Positions 42,434-51,015 of a DNA stretch of 64,000 nt are shown piece after piece. The notes under the pieces were generated by a model that was given only the letters and a program-made list of their open reading frames with translations, did no database searches and had not been told where the DNA came from. Location: assembly GCF_001619585.1 (NCBI RefSeq), contig NZ_LQNT01000011.1, positions 124,001 to 188,000 of the forward strand, written 5' to 3'. Positions within the stretch are counted from its first letter, which is position 1; each line of letters begins with the position of its first letter. This stretch comes from Bhargavaea cecembensis (GTDB lineage Bacteria; Bacillota; Bacilli; Bacillales_A; Planococcaceae). Made by a program: the position numbers and the translations under genes.

Positions 42434-42976
42434 TCACACGCTTGCCGTCTGTTCCCGTCTGACCTTCCGGATGAAATAGGCCAACTGTTTTTCGGTGCGG
42501 AGAAATGCGTCTTCATCGATGAGGGGCTGTTCAGCCGTTTTATCGATCTGGCTGTCCATGAAGTAAAGCCCCTTCACGGTCACGCCCTTTAATGTGGCCA
42601 GCAGCGGCTTAAGCGCATATTCCATGGCGAGCAGATGGGACATGCTGCCGCCGGTCATGACCGGGAGCGCCGGCGTGTCTTCCAGGATGTCCTGAGGCAT
42701 GATGTCGATTAGTGCCTTCAGTACACCCGAGTAAGACGCCTTGTACACCGGCGTGCCGACGATGACGCCTTTGGCCTGACTGATCTGTTCCGCAATGCGG
42801 ATCACGTCGGGACTCTTGAAGTTGCTGAACATCAGGTCTTCCGCCGGCACATCCTTGACTGAAATATGCGTGACGGAAAACTGTTGTTGTTCCATGCGCT
42901 CACCGAGATAACGGAGAACCTTCTCCGAACGGGAATTCTCTGAAGGGCTTCCCGACAAGATGACGATCTCGCTCAT
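42434..42976 (-). CDS. NADPH-dependent FMN reductase (SsuE-like)
   Basis: 180 residues of the flavodoxin-like fold: SGSPSENSRS phosphate-binding loop at about 7-16, TPVYKASYSGVLKALID at about 75-91, and 'TGGSMSHLLAMEY' at about 109-121. It supplies reduced flavin to the two-component monooxygenase encoded upstream in the same operon. AAGGAAGGG precedes the ATG. Confidence 0.9.
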   Translation of the reverse strand: MSEIVILSGSPSENSRSEKVLRYLGERMEQQQFSVTHISVKDVPAEDLMFSNFKSPDVIRIAEQISQAKGVIVGTPVYKASYSGVLKALIDIMPQDILEDTPALPVMTGGSMSHLLAMEYALKPLLATLKGVTVKGLYFMDSQIDKTAEQPLIDEDAFLRTEKQLAYFIRKVRREQTASV

Positions 42977-42993
42977 TCCGATCCCTTCCTTTT

Positions 42994-43251
42994 TCACAGC
43001 CTGCCGAGCGCACTTTCCAGGTGCTCGACGCCGACTTCGGTGACCGCTTCATACCGGTTGCCGCGGCCGATCTCGATGACCGGCACATGGCGCACCCCGT
43101 ATTTGGCATCCAAAATATCACGGCGGTCGTCATGTTCCGTGACATCAATCGTGCGGTACTCATAACCGTTTTTCTCGAGGTATTCTTTCACATCGCCGCA
43201 GTAGCTGCAGCCTTGTTTGGACCAGACCACAATGGACAAATCTTTGGACAT
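42994..43251 (-). CDS. Glutaredoxin-like protein (YtnI-type)
   Basis: 85 residues with the redox motif CSYC (about 15-18), cis-proline in RHVPVIEI, and GYEYRTIDV. In B. subtilis a glutaredoxin-like gene sits in the ytm/ytn sulfur operon beside the monooxygenase, as here. It likely reduces thiol or mixed-disulphide intermediates. AAAGGAAG precedes the ATG. Confidence 0.88.
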   Translation of the reverse strand: MSKDLSIVVWSKQGCSYCGDVKEYLEKNGYEYRTIDVTEHDDRRDILDAKYGVRHVPVIEIGRGNRYEAVTEVGVEHLESALGRL

Positions 43252-43276
43252 GTTGCATCTTCCTTTCTTATATAAG

Positions 43277-44608
43277 TTAGTGAATCTCGGATGGCTTCGC
43301 CTGATACCGGTTTTCCTTGAACGGCAGGCCGAGCGTTTCACGCAGGGTTCCGCCATTGCCCGTGCGGTTGTAGTACCCCTTCTCTTCGAGGATCGGGAGG
43401 ACGTGTTCGATGAACTCATCGTACTGACCGCCCAGCACCTGGAGGTTCAGCATGAATCCGTCTGCGGCTTCCTCATCGACCCACTGGATCATCCGGTCAG
43501 CGACCTGCTCATACGAGCCGAAGAACGGGTCCTTCGGAGTTGCCACGCGCAGCGCCACTTCACGGAGCGTCAGGCTTTCCTCTTTCGCCATCCGCTTGAT
43601 TTCATCCGTCGTGGACCGGAAGGCGTTTTTGCCGACATCGCCGATATCCGGGAACGGCTCGTCCAGCGGGAATTGGCTGAATTCAAAGTGGTCAAAGTAC
43701 CGACTGAGGAACGTCAGGGCCTCCTCGACAGAAAGCAGGTTTTTGATTTCTTCATACTTTCGCTCCGCCGCTTCCTCGGTCGGGCCAATGATCGGGGACA
43801 GTGACGGGAAAATCAGAAGGTCTTCGGCACGGCGCCCTTTATCCACTGCCGCCTGCTTGAGTTCTCGGTATTGGGCTTTCGCCTTTTCGATCGGTCCGCT
43901 GACCGTGAAGATTGCTTCTCCGTATTTGGCAGCGAAGTTCTGGCCGGTCTTCGAGGCGCCTGCCTGGAAGATGACCGGCTGGCCCTGCTCGGAGCGCTGG
44001 ATGTTGAGCGGGCCCTGCGCCTTGAAGAACCGCCCTTTATGTTCGAGCCTGTGCATCTTGGAGAAATCGGAGAACTGTCCGGTCTCACGGTCCCGGACGA
44101 ATGCATCGTCTTCCCACGAGTCCCACAGACCCTGGACAACGTCGACATACTCGGCCGCCATCTCATAGCGGAGGGAATGCTCCGGGTGGTTGCCGCGGTT
44201 AAAATTCTCAGCGCTGCCCTCAAGCGGGGATGTCACGACGTTCCATCCGGCACGGCCGCCGCTGAGCTTGTCGAGCGACGCGAACTGGCGGGCGATGTTG
44301 AACGGCTCGCTGTATGTTGTCGAAACCGTACCGACCAGCCCGATTTTCTCCGTGACCATGGCCAGTGCGGACAGAAGCGTGAGCGGCTCGAAGCGGTTCT
44401 GGAAATGCGGGATCGACTTTTCGTCGATATAGAGCCCGTCCGCGACAAACGCGAATGCGAAACCGGCATCCTCAGCCTTCTTGGTGATGTTGACGTAATG
44501 ATCGATGTTGATGCTGCCATCAGCCGGAACGTCCGGTGCTTTCCAGGAATTCATATGGGCACCCGGGCCATAAAGCAGAACCCCGAGATTGATCTGTTTT
44601 TTTGTCAT
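43277..44608 (-). CDS. FMNH2-dependent LLM monooxygenase (YtnJ/NtaA family)
   Basis: 443 residues of the luciferase-like monooxygenase (NtaA/SnaA/DszA/YtnJ) family: FVADGLYIDEKSIPHFQNRFEP near 54-75, SGGRAGWNVVTS at about 114-125 and 'NFNRGNHPEHSLRY' at about 133-146. With reduced FMN from the SsuE-like reductase it cleaves C-S bonds of organosulfur compounds such as modified cysteines. It is the middle gene of a six-gene sulfur-scavenging operon. Confidence 0.92.
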   Translation of the reverse strand: MTKKQINLGVLLYGPGAHMNSWKAPDVPADGSINIDHYVNITKKAEDAGFAFAFVADGLYIDEKSIPHFQNRFEPLTLLSALAMVTEKIGLVGTVSTTYSEPFNIARQFASLDKLSGGRAGWNVVTSPLEGSAENFNRGNHPEHSLRYEMAAEYVDVVQGLWDSWEDDAFVRDRETGQFSDFSKMHRLEHKGRFFKAQGPLNIQRSEQGQPVIFQAGASKTGQNFAAKYGEAIFTVSGPIEKAKAQYRELKQAAVDKGRRAEDLLIFPSLSPIIGPTEEAAERKYEEIKNLLSVEEALTFLSRYFDHFEFSQFPLDEPFPDIGDVGKNAFRSTTDEIKRMAKEESLTLREVALRVATPKDPFFGSYEQVADRMIQWVDEEAADGFMLNLQVLGGQYDEFIEHVLPILEEKGYYNRTGNGGTLRETLGLPFKENRYQAKPSEIH

Positions 44609-44626
44609 ATCCGATTCCCTTCTTCC

Positions 44627-45427
44627 TTAGTTCTGTGCTGTGCTGTCTTCAAGCAGGTCCATGCCGTACCATTTCTCCGACAGCTCGGAAATGGTTCCGT
44701 CTTCGCGGAGTTTCTCGAGTGCACGGTTGACCTCTTCGATCATCTTGTCGCCTTCTTCATTTTTCTTGAATGGCAGTGCCACTGGCTGATCGCCGAACGG
44801 TTCGCCGACCACACGGAGCGGAAGGCCTTTTTCATTGATCTGGGCCATGAGGATTTCCCTGCCGTGAACAAACGCATCCAGCTTTCCGCTGCCGACGTCG
44901 CTATAGATGACATCAGCTGATTCGTACGTCACAAAATCAAACTCTTCGTCCGGATAAGCCTCCGTCAGGACGTTCGGATAGTTGGTTCCCATGGCTACGG
45001 CAATCTTCCCTTTTTTCAGTTCGTCAAACGAGATCTCTTCCCGGTCTTTGCCGGTTGCCAGGACAGCCTTCGAGTTGTAGTACGGCTCGGAGAAGTTGTA
45101 CTTCTCGCCCCGCTCAGGCGTGGCTGCGAAGTTCGCGACCGTGTCGATCTTGCCGGTCTCCATGCTCGCGAGCACGCCGGTCCAGTCCGTTACTTCCCAT
45201 TGGACTTCGTAGCCCAGTTCATCGTAGATCGCTTCGATCACATCGACGCTGAAGCCTTTCAGCTCGCCGTCTTCCTTGAAGTACTGCGGATACCCGTCAG
45301 GTGTCGCGCCGACTTTGACGACTTTTTTATCGGAGCCGCCGTCAGCGCTGTCTCCGGCCTCGCCGCCGCATGCCGCAAGAAGAGCAGCCAATGCAAGCAG
45401 GGCAAGTGTGAATGTAAGTTTTTTCAT
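44627..45427 (-). CDS. Amino-acid ABC transporter binding lipoprotein (TcyJ/K-like)
   Basis: 266 residues; lipoprotein signal LLAAC with the cysteine at about 21, then a family 3 solute-binding fold (VGATPDGYPQYFKEDGELKGFSVDVIEAI, ...GKIDTVANFAATPERGEKYNFSEPYY). Context with a monooxygenase and reductase suggests cystine or S-modified cysteine as ligand. AAAGGGGG precedes the ATG at 45427. Confidence 0.92.
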   Translation of the reverse strand: MKKLTFTLALLALAALLAACGGEAGDSADGGSDKKVVKVGATPDGYPQYFKEDGELKGFSVDVIEAIYDELGYEVQWEVTDWTGVLASMETGKIDTVANFAATPERGEKYNFSEPYYNSKAVLATGKDREEISFDELKKGKIAVAMGTNYPNVLTEAYPDEEFDFVTYESADVIYSDVGSGKLDAFVHGREILMAQINEKGLPLRVVGEPFGDQPVALPFKKNEEGDKMIEEVNRALEKLREDGTISELSEKWYGMDLLEDSTAQN

Positions 45428-45449
45428 TGGATTGAATCCCCCTTTAGTT

Positions 45450-46121
45450 TCAGACCCGGTACGGCTTGCCGATCCGGTGTTCATACCATTGCTGGAGCCA
45501 GTTGTACAGAATCGTCAGCGCCCAGTAGATGAGGCCGACTGCAAGATAGGCTTCGAAGAATCTCAGATTGGCCGTCGCCAGCAGCTTCCCCTGCGACAGC
45601 AATTCCGTGACCCCGATCGTAAATGCGAGAGACGAGTTTTTGATCAGCCCGATGAAGATGTTTCCTGTTGCCGGGATCGCGTTCCGCACGGCCTGGGGAA
45701 TGACGATTCCCCTCATGGCCTGCGCGTAGGTCATGCCAACCGACACCGCGGCTTCCGCCTGTCCCTTATCGACCGATTGGAGTCCCGCGCGGAAGATTTC
45801 GGCGAGGTAGGCGGACGTGTTCAGGCTGAACGCGATGATGGCTGCAGTTGCGGCAGACATCGCATTCAGTCCCGGGAACAGTTGCGGCAGCCCGAAGTAG
45901 ATCAGGAGCAGCTGGACAAGAGCCGGCGTTCCTCGGAAAAAGGAGATGTACACTTTGGCAACCTGCAGAATGACGGGCGTTTTATTCACCAGGATCAATG
46001 CAAGGACCACGCCGATGATGACTGCGATGATCATGGACGTGATTGCCAGATAAAGCGTCATCGGCAAATATTTAAGAAGTTCCGGGATGATTTCAATCAT
46101 ATAACCGATGTCGAAGTTCAT
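45450..46121 (-). CDS. Amino-acid ABC transporter permease (TcyL/M-like)
   Basis: 223 residues, about five helices. The 'FRGTPALVQLLLIYFGLP' stretch and the coupling loop 'EAAVSVGMTYAQAMRGIVIPQAVRNAIPATGN' are signatures of HisM-type permeases. Only one permease gene is present, so the channel may be a homodimer, unlike the TcyLM pair of B. subtilis. Confidence 0.92.
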   Translation of the reverse strand: MNFDIGYMIEIIPELLKYLPMTLYLAITSMIIAVIIGVVLALILVNKTPVILQVAKVYISFFRGTPALVQLLLIYFGLPQLFPGLNAMSAATAAIIAFSLNTSAYLAEIFRAGLQSVDKGQAEAAVSVGMTYAQAMRGIVIPQAVRNAIPATGNIFIGLIKNSSLAFTIGVTELLSQGKLLATANLRFFEAYLAVGLIYWALTILYNWLQQWYEHRIGKPYRV

Positions 46122-46166
46122 TTGTACACACCGCCAACCATTAAATTAAGTTGTTGAGCCATCAGG

Positions 46167-46955
46167 TCACCCCTGGCCCTTTTCGCCGGATGCCCGAACC
46201 GCAGCTTCCTGACGGGCAGAAGAATTTCGGTAGCTTTGCAGGAATCTCTTTGTCCTTTCGTTTTTCGGACGGTCGAAGATGTCCTCAGGCGTGCCTTCCT
46301 CGACTACCAACCCATCCGCCATAAAGACGACACGGTCCGCAATTTCACGGGCAAAGTCCATTTCGTGGGTGACGATCACCATCGTCTTCTTCTCCTCCGC
46401 TATGCGTGCAATCACGCGCAGCACTTCCCCTACCCATTCGGGGTCCAGCGAAGAGGTCGGCTCATCGAACAGGATGGCATAAGGGCTGACTGCTAGCGCA
46501 CGGGCGATTCCGACACGCTGTTGCTGGCCGCCGGACAGGGCGACCGGGTAGTTGTCCTCTTTTTCCGACAGCCCGACTTCCTTCAGCAAAGCCCGGCTCT
46601 TTTCGTATGCATCGCTCTTTTTCATCTTTTTGGCGACGATCAGGGCATGCGCCACGTTTTCAAGAGCGGTCTTGTTTTTGAACAGGTTATAGTGCTGGAA
46701 CACCATGGACGTCTGCATCCGGAGCCGGTTGATGTCCGCCCGCTTGGCCGTGGCGGCATCAACGGACTGATCGCCGATCTGGATCAGCCCGGAATCCGGG
46801 CGCTCGAGAAAGTTCAGGCAGCGGAGCATCGTGGACTTCCCGGACCCCGAGGGCCCGATCACGACCACGACTTCCCCGTCATTCACCTCAAAATTGATTC
46901 CTTTCAGCACTTCTGTGCTGTTAAAGCTTTTTTTCAGATCCGTGACCTTGATCAT
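46167..46955 (-). CDS. Amino-acid ABC transporter ATPase (TcyN-like)
   Basis: 262 residues with Walker [10 protein letters not shown] (about 35-43), LSGGQQQR, Walker [14 protein letters not shown] and VTHEM. It is the first gene of the sulfur-scavenging operon. The ATG at 46955 is chosen because GGGAGG lies 8 bases upstream. It ends with a short polar tail. Confidence 0.94.
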   Translation of the reverse strand: MIKVTDLKKSFNSTEVLKGINFEVNDGEVVVVIGPSGSGKSTMLRCLNFLERPDSGLIQIGDQSVDAATAKRADINRLRMQTSMVFQHYNLFKNKTALENVAHALIVAKKMKKSDAYEKSRALLKEVGLSEKEDNYPVALSGGQQQRVGIARALAVSPYAILFDEPTSSLDPEWVGEVLRVIARIAEEKKTMVIVTHEMDFAREIADRVVFMADGLVVEEGTPEDIFDRPKNERTKRFLQSYRNSSARQEAAVRASGEKGQG

Positions 46956-46974
46956 TTGGTACCTCCCTACCATG

Positions 46975-47039
46975 ATTAACCCTATAAGGTTAGTAGGTTT
47001 AACTGGAGTTAGTATAGTGTGATATTTCTATATCGTCAA
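46975..47039 (-). promoter_or_regulatory. Sigma-A promoter and possible operator of the sulfur operon
   Basis: On the minus strand TTGACG (47039-47034), a 17-bp spacer and TATACT (47016-47011). Downstream, TTAAACC and GGGTTAA form an imperfect dyad (about 46978-47003) within CCTACTAACCTTATAGG, a candidate site for a sulfur-responsive regulator. The regulator is not encoded here. Confidence 0.65.
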
Positions 47040-47102
47040 CGAGATTTACTTACCCTAATTCTGTAAGTGCTTCATCTGTATTTTTTTGTGAAAACAGCAT
47101 AA

Positions 47103-47143
47103 AAATCCCCTTGCTGCAGATTTCATTCCGCAACAAGGGGACG
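47103..47143 (-). terminator. Terminator downstream of the choice-of-anchor gene
   Basis: On the minus strand CCCCTTGTTGC pairs with GCAGCAAGGGG and is followed by a T-rich run. Confidence 0.8.
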
Positions 47144-47176
47144 GGCTTATATGGCTATGGTCCTGCTCATCCACAT

Positions 47177-48814
47177 TTATTCTTTCTTCCCTTTGTTTGA
47201 TTCAAACTCGTAGACGGCAACCGTCCCCGACACTTCATGGGTAGCTGCCAGAAGCGGCTTTCCGGTCGAACTGGCATCGGCAGGGATGAATTGCAGACCC
47301 TCCGGCGAGACATCGCCTTTCACGTCTTCGCTGAAGTCACGGCTCGTGATGAATGTGATGAACTTCGGCTTTTCCGGACGGCTCAGGTCATACACCATGA
47401 TGCCGCTTGTGCGCTCAAGGGCGATGAAGGCATAGGTCGTGCCGTTGATGTCACCGGTCACCACGGTTTCCGGTTCCGGCCCTTTTGAAGAGCTGCGGCC
47501 GTCATACGTGATCTCGTCATTTGTCGTATTGAAGTATTCAGGAAGCGCCTTTGCGGTAATTTTCTCAAATTCATTGCCGCTGTCATAGACGAGTTCCATC
47601 GTTTCGGCGTCGAAGATGGAGAAGCTGCGTGCGCCGTATGAATAGAGCGCTTCGTAGTCTCCTTCTTCATTCAGCCCGTTCTCAAGCGTGATTTTCGTAT
47701 CCGCCAGTTCATTCAGCAGCCCCTTGTCCAACAGACGGTCCAGCTGCTTCTGGTTATACCCTTCGTAGTGCTTGGCATTAAGTTTGATTCGGTCCGAAAT
47801 GTCGCCGATGTCGGCTTCTTCGGAATACGCATCATAGTCCCTCGCGTCGCCTTCATTCGGCGTCAGGATATAGGTCTTGTCGCCAGCCGTGAACGTATCG
47901 ATGGCGTCCGGCATGTAGAGACCGAGGAGCGGCAGCCGCTCCAGTTTCGTCTCACCGTTTTCTTTGCCGTCGAGTTCATTGCCCGGGATCGAGTGATCCT
48001 TCACGCCGAGACCCTTGACGCCGGTGATCCTGTCCGACTCCAGATCGACTGTAGCAATGGCATTGTTTTCTTGCATGGACACGAACGCCTTCTTGCTGTC
48101 ATCGGAAACCGTGATGTATTCCGGCTCCAGCTGCTGCAGGACGCTGCCCTTTGAACCGACCCGGACCTTTTCATCCAGCGACACGCCTTCGAACGTCAGC
48201 GTCTTTGCAGTGAGTGTATCCAGGTCAATAATGGAAATGCTGCCTTCCGGATCAGCTGAGTAATCATCAGCCGGCTCGCCTTCGTTGGCGGCCAGCAGCT
48301 TCTTGCCGTCCGGCGTGAACGTCACCATGTCCGGCAGTGCGCCGACCTGGATTTTATCAACGAACTTCCCGTCCTTCGTAAGCAGAACGACGTAGCCCGG
48401 GTCTGTCTTCGGGTCACTGACGACAGACAGGGCAATCAGGTCACGATCCGGATGAGCCGCGACGCTGGTGATGTCATCCACATCCCGGATGTCAAATTCG
48501 GCAAGGTGGATGCGGTCCAACCGCTTCATATTATTAAATACACCGGAGTCCATCTGTTTAAATGAAACGATATCGATCGCCGACTTCGCTCCGTTCGTCA
48601 CGAATGCCCGCTTCAGCTTCTCATCGTAAGCGAGAATCTCCGTCCCGCCCTCACCCGATCCGCTGTCATACTGCCCGACCTGCGACACCGACATCTGTCC
48701 GCCCTGGTACTGGACAAAAGCAGGCTCCTCCCCCAGCACTTTGTAACTTTGTCCGCCCGCAACCAGCAGCCCGGCGGCGGCCACGCCTGTCCATACGATA
48801 TTCCTGAACTTCAC
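47177..48814 (-). CDS. Secreted choice-of-anchor I / alkaline-phosphatase-like propeller protein
   Basis: 545 residues from a GTG at 48814 (GGAGGG upstream). A signal peptide (about 1-28) is followed by a beta-propeller with repeated blocks such as LPDMVTFTPDGKKLLAANEGEP, TYILTPNEGDARDY and TYAFIALERTSGIMVYDLSRP, the layout of 'choice-of-anchor I' proteins often annotated as alkaline phosphatases. Three 11-bp-spaced PhoP-box repeats lie upstream, so it is probably induced by phosphate starvation. The usual C-terminal anchor is absent. Confidence 0.85.
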   Translation of the reverse strand: MKFRNIVWTGVAAAGLLVAGGQSYKVLGEEPAFVQYQGGQMSVSQVGQYDSGSGEGGTEILAYDEKLKRAFVTNGAKSAIDIVSFKQMDSGVFNNMKRLDRIHLAEFDIRDVDDITSVAAHPDRDLIALSVVSDPKTDPGYVVLLTKDGKFVDKIQVGALPDMVTFTPDGKKLLAANEGEPADDYSADPEGSISIIDLDTLTAKTLTFEGVSLDEKVRVGSKGSVLQQLEPEYITVSDDSKKAFVSMQENNAIATVDLESDRITGVKGLGVKDHSIPGNELDGKENGETKLERLPLLGLYMPDAIDTFTAGDKTYILTPNEGDARDYDAYSEEADIGDISDRIKLNAKHYEGYNQKQLDRLLDKGLLNELADTKITLENGLNEEGDYEALYSYGARSFSIFDAETMELVYDSGNEFEKITAKALPEYFNTTNDEITYDGRSSSKGPEPETVVTGDINGTTYAFIALERTSGIMVYDLSRPEKPKFITFITSRDFSEDVKGDVSPEGLQFIPADASSTGKPLLAATHEVSGTVAVYEFESNKGKKE

Positions 48815-48863
48815 TCCGGTTCCCTCCACTCAAATGCTTTCAATGGAGAGCTTAACAATCGAA

Positions 48864-48891
48864 TGTTGAGAGATTGTTGAGGGCGTGTTAA
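48864..48891 (-). promoter_or_regulatory. PhoP box (three TTAACA-like repeats)
   Basis: On the minus strand TTAACA (48891-48886), TCAACA (48880-48875) and TCAACA (48869-48864) are spaced exactly 11 bp start to start, the Bacillus Pho box arrangement (TTAACA with 5-bp gaps). It lies 50 bp before the choice-of-anchor gene. Confidence 0.75.
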
Positions 48892-48906
48892 AGAACCGAT
48901 TAGCCA

Positions 48907-48940
48907 AAAAATCCCTCCGTGGGTAACTATCACGGAAGGT
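48907..48940 (-). terminator. Terminator of the cupin operon
   Basis: On the minus strand CTTCCGTGA pairs imperfectly with ACGGAGGG and is followed by six T. It overlaps the last codons of the cupin gene. Confidence 0.6.
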
Positions 48941-49301
48941 TTGTATCGTGCGGTTCCAGGAGAATGTCCCTTTCCGTCAGGTCCTCCCCCTCGATGGCAA
49001 GGGCGGTCATCCCCTTTTCCGAGCGGGTCTCATGCCACTCCCCCTTTTCCCAGAAGACGGCCGACCCTTCCTTGACGGAAATGAACCGTTTTTCTTCATT
49101 ACAGACGGTCCCGCTTCCGCTGAGCACGATCAGCAGCTGCGGCACGGCAGCCTGATGGCAGCCGATGATGCCGTTTTCCCCAAGTGTCATCAGCGCGGTC
49201 TGGAAGCGGCCTCCGGAGCGGACAAAAGGCTGGATGGTGAAATCAGATCGGTCATGTGTGACAGGTTTCGCTGTGCCCGCATCAAACCGGAACCGCTTCA
49301 C
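48930..49301 (-). CDS. Cupin-domain protein
   Basis: 123 residues with a single cupin barrel: motif-like CHQAAVPQLLIVLSGSG (about 48-64) and EGSAVFWEKGEWHETRSEKG (about 78-97). It may bind a metal through the histidines and glutamates. The GTG start overlaps the stop of the preceding gene by 4 bp. Role unknown; coupling to the nitronate monooxygenase suggests a shared small-molecule pathway. Confidence 0.82.
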   Translation of the reverse strand: MKRFRFDAGTAKPVTHDRSDFTIQPFVRSGGRFQTALMTLGENGIIGCHQAAVPQLLIVLSGSGTVCNEEKRFISVKEGSAVFWEKGEWHETRSEKGMTALAIEGEDLTERDILLEPHDTNLP

Positions 49302-50317
49302 TCCTCTTCTCCGTTCAGCCTTCTGACGATCTCCGAAATTTTGCCGCGTCTGGCTTTAAATCCGTTCTCGCCCGACCATAGAGACAGCAGGCCAGACTTG
49401 CCCTGTTTGCCGGCTGCCGAGCGGATCGGTTTGGTCAGGTCGTTCTGGATCGGGTACGGAGCAATTGCGGCGTCGGCCATTTCCTTGATAAAGCGGTTGT
49501 TGAGCCCGCGCGCATTTTTCCCGCTGAATGCTTTTGTGATAACCGTCTCGCCTTCTAAGGAATTCAGAATGGCCTCCTTATGTAGGGCATTTGCGCCGCT
49601 TTCCTCCGCCACGAGGAGCGCCGTCCCGACCTGGACGGCGGAAGCGCCGGCATCCAGCGCCGCACGGACCGTTTCCGCATCATGGATGCCGCCGGCGGCG
49701 ATGACGGGGACCGTCAGCCTGGCCTTGTCGAGCAGTTCGCGCAGAGTCAGGAACCTGTCTTCGCCGATGAATGCCCCCCGGTGGCCGCCAGCTTCCTTCC
49801 CCTGCAGTACGATTGCGTCCATCCCGCTCCCTTCCGCTTCCATCGCCTCTTCCGGCGTCGTTGCCGTGCCGATCAGCAAGGCACCCGCGTCCTTCAGCCT
49901 CCGCACCGTGTCCTCATCAGGCAGCCCGAACGTGAATGATACCACCTCGACACCTTCATCAATCATGACATCCACCTGGCGCGAGAACTCGCTCTCGCTC
50001 AGAGCCGGCGGTTCCCCGGACAGTCCGAGTTCCTCCCGGTAAGGCGCGAGTGCCCGGTGTGCCTCACCGATCACTGTCTCGTTGCGCTCAGGATGCTCCG
50101 GCACGAACAGGTTGACGTTGAACGGCTTATCCGACCGAATCCGGATTTCCCGGATTGCCGCCCGTGTCTCCTCCGCTGTCATGTAACCTGCGCCGAGTGA
50201 ACCCAGAATCCCCGCGTCCAGGCACGCAGCGATAAACTCAGGCGTTGTCGAGCCGGCCATCGGCGCCTGGATGATCGGGTAGTCCATCTCGAGTTCTTTC
50301 CACCAGTTTGCGTTCAT
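49298..50317 (-). CDS. Nitronate monooxygenase (2-nitropropane dioxygenase family)
   Basis: 339 residues of the FMN TIM-barrel family: YPIIQAPMAGSTTPEFIAAC (about 14-33), LGAGYMTAEETRAAI, and AGGIHDAETVRAALDAGASAVQVGTALL (about 205-232). The catalytic histidine region is GGHRG (about 180). It oxidises alkyl nitronates, protecting against propionate-3-nitronate-like toxins. AAAGGAG precedes the ATG. Confidence 0.92.
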   Translation of the reverse strand: MNANWWKELEMDYPIIQAPMAGSTTPEFIAACLDAGILGSLGAGYMTAEETRAAIREIRIRSDKPFNVNLFVPEHPERNETVIGEAHRALAPYREELGLSGEPPALSESEFSRQVDVMIDEGVEVVSFTFGLPDEDTVRRLKDAGALLIGTATTPEEAMEAEGSGMDAIVLQGKEAGGHRGAFIGEDRFLTLRELLDKARLTVPVIAAGGIHDAETVRAALDAGASAVQVGTALLVAEESGANALHKEAILNSLEGETVITKAFSGKNARGLNNRFIKEMADAAIAPYPIQNDLTKPIRSAAGKQGKSGLLSLWSGENGFKARRGKISEIVRRLNGEEE

Positions 50318-50458
50318 TTGATCGTCTCCTTTGATTCCTGATCCGCCGTCTATTTCTCCGCCTCATTCCATTTCTCGTTCCGTCCATCGATTTCCTTCCT
50401 GCATGGCCTGCCCGCTTCCCGGGTAGACAGGGGGTATTCCGAACAGGGAGGTGCCGCC

Positions 50459-50986
50459 ATGGAACAGCTTTGGAGAGCATTTGACGGAGTGATCCCGTTG
50501 CTCTTATTCACTGCCCTTGTCGCAGGGGTGACCTTTGTCGTTCTTCATCTCAGGAACCCCGAACTGGGCAGGAAACAGATTTTTGTAAATGTGCTTTTTG
50601 CACTGAGCATCATGGCGATCCTGTTTATCACGCTGTACCCGAAAAACCTCGGCCCTGCAGGGGAACAAACCGTTCACCTGATTCCATTCCAAAGCATGGC
50701 CGAGATGATTGCAAACGCGGAAAGTCCGGGAGTCCTGCTCCGCAATATCGGCCTGAACATCCTGCTGTTCGTGCCGTTCGGATTCCTGTTCGGGGCGAGA
50801 AGAACGGTGCGTAGACATACCGTTTTGAAAGGGACGCTTGCGGGCCTGCTGCTGTCCGGAGGCGTGGAAGCGGTCCAGTACTTTCTCGGACGCACGACTG
50901 ACGTGGATGACGTCATCCTGAATACGTTCGGGATGATGGTCGGTTGTGTGGTGTGGAAAATGGTTGAATCGAAAAAAGCTCCCTAA
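50459..50986 (+). CDS. VanZ-like membrane protein
   Basis: 175 residues with about five helices. The VanZ hallmarks are present: an N-terminal helix pair, NIGLNILLFVPFGFLFG (about 98-114), SGGVEAVQYFLGRTTDVDDVILNTFG (about 133-158). VanZ gives low-level teicoplanin resistance in enterococci; most homologues are of unknown function. GGAGGTG precedes the ATG. Confidence 0.9.
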   Translation: MEQLWRAFDGVIPLLLFTALVAGVTFVVLHLRNPELGRKQIFVNVLFALSIMAILFITLYPKNLGPAGEQTVHLIPFQSMAEMIANAESPGVLLRNIGLNILLFVPFGFLFGARRTVRRHTVLKGTLAGLLLSGGVEAVQYFLGRTTDVDDVILNTFGMMVGCVVWKMVESKKAP

Positions 50987-50998
50987 AGGGAGCTTTTC
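50971..50998 (+). terminator. Terminator of vanZ-like gene
   Basis: AAAAGCTCCC / GGGAGCTTTT with a TAAA loop. Confidence 0.9.
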
Positions 50999-51015
50999 AC
51001 ATGGAGAGGGCGGAT

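Noticed and set aside
43871-44920. 349-codon frame opposite the LLM monooxygenase
   Set aside because: Shadow of a conserved enzyme gene; spans a gene boundary.
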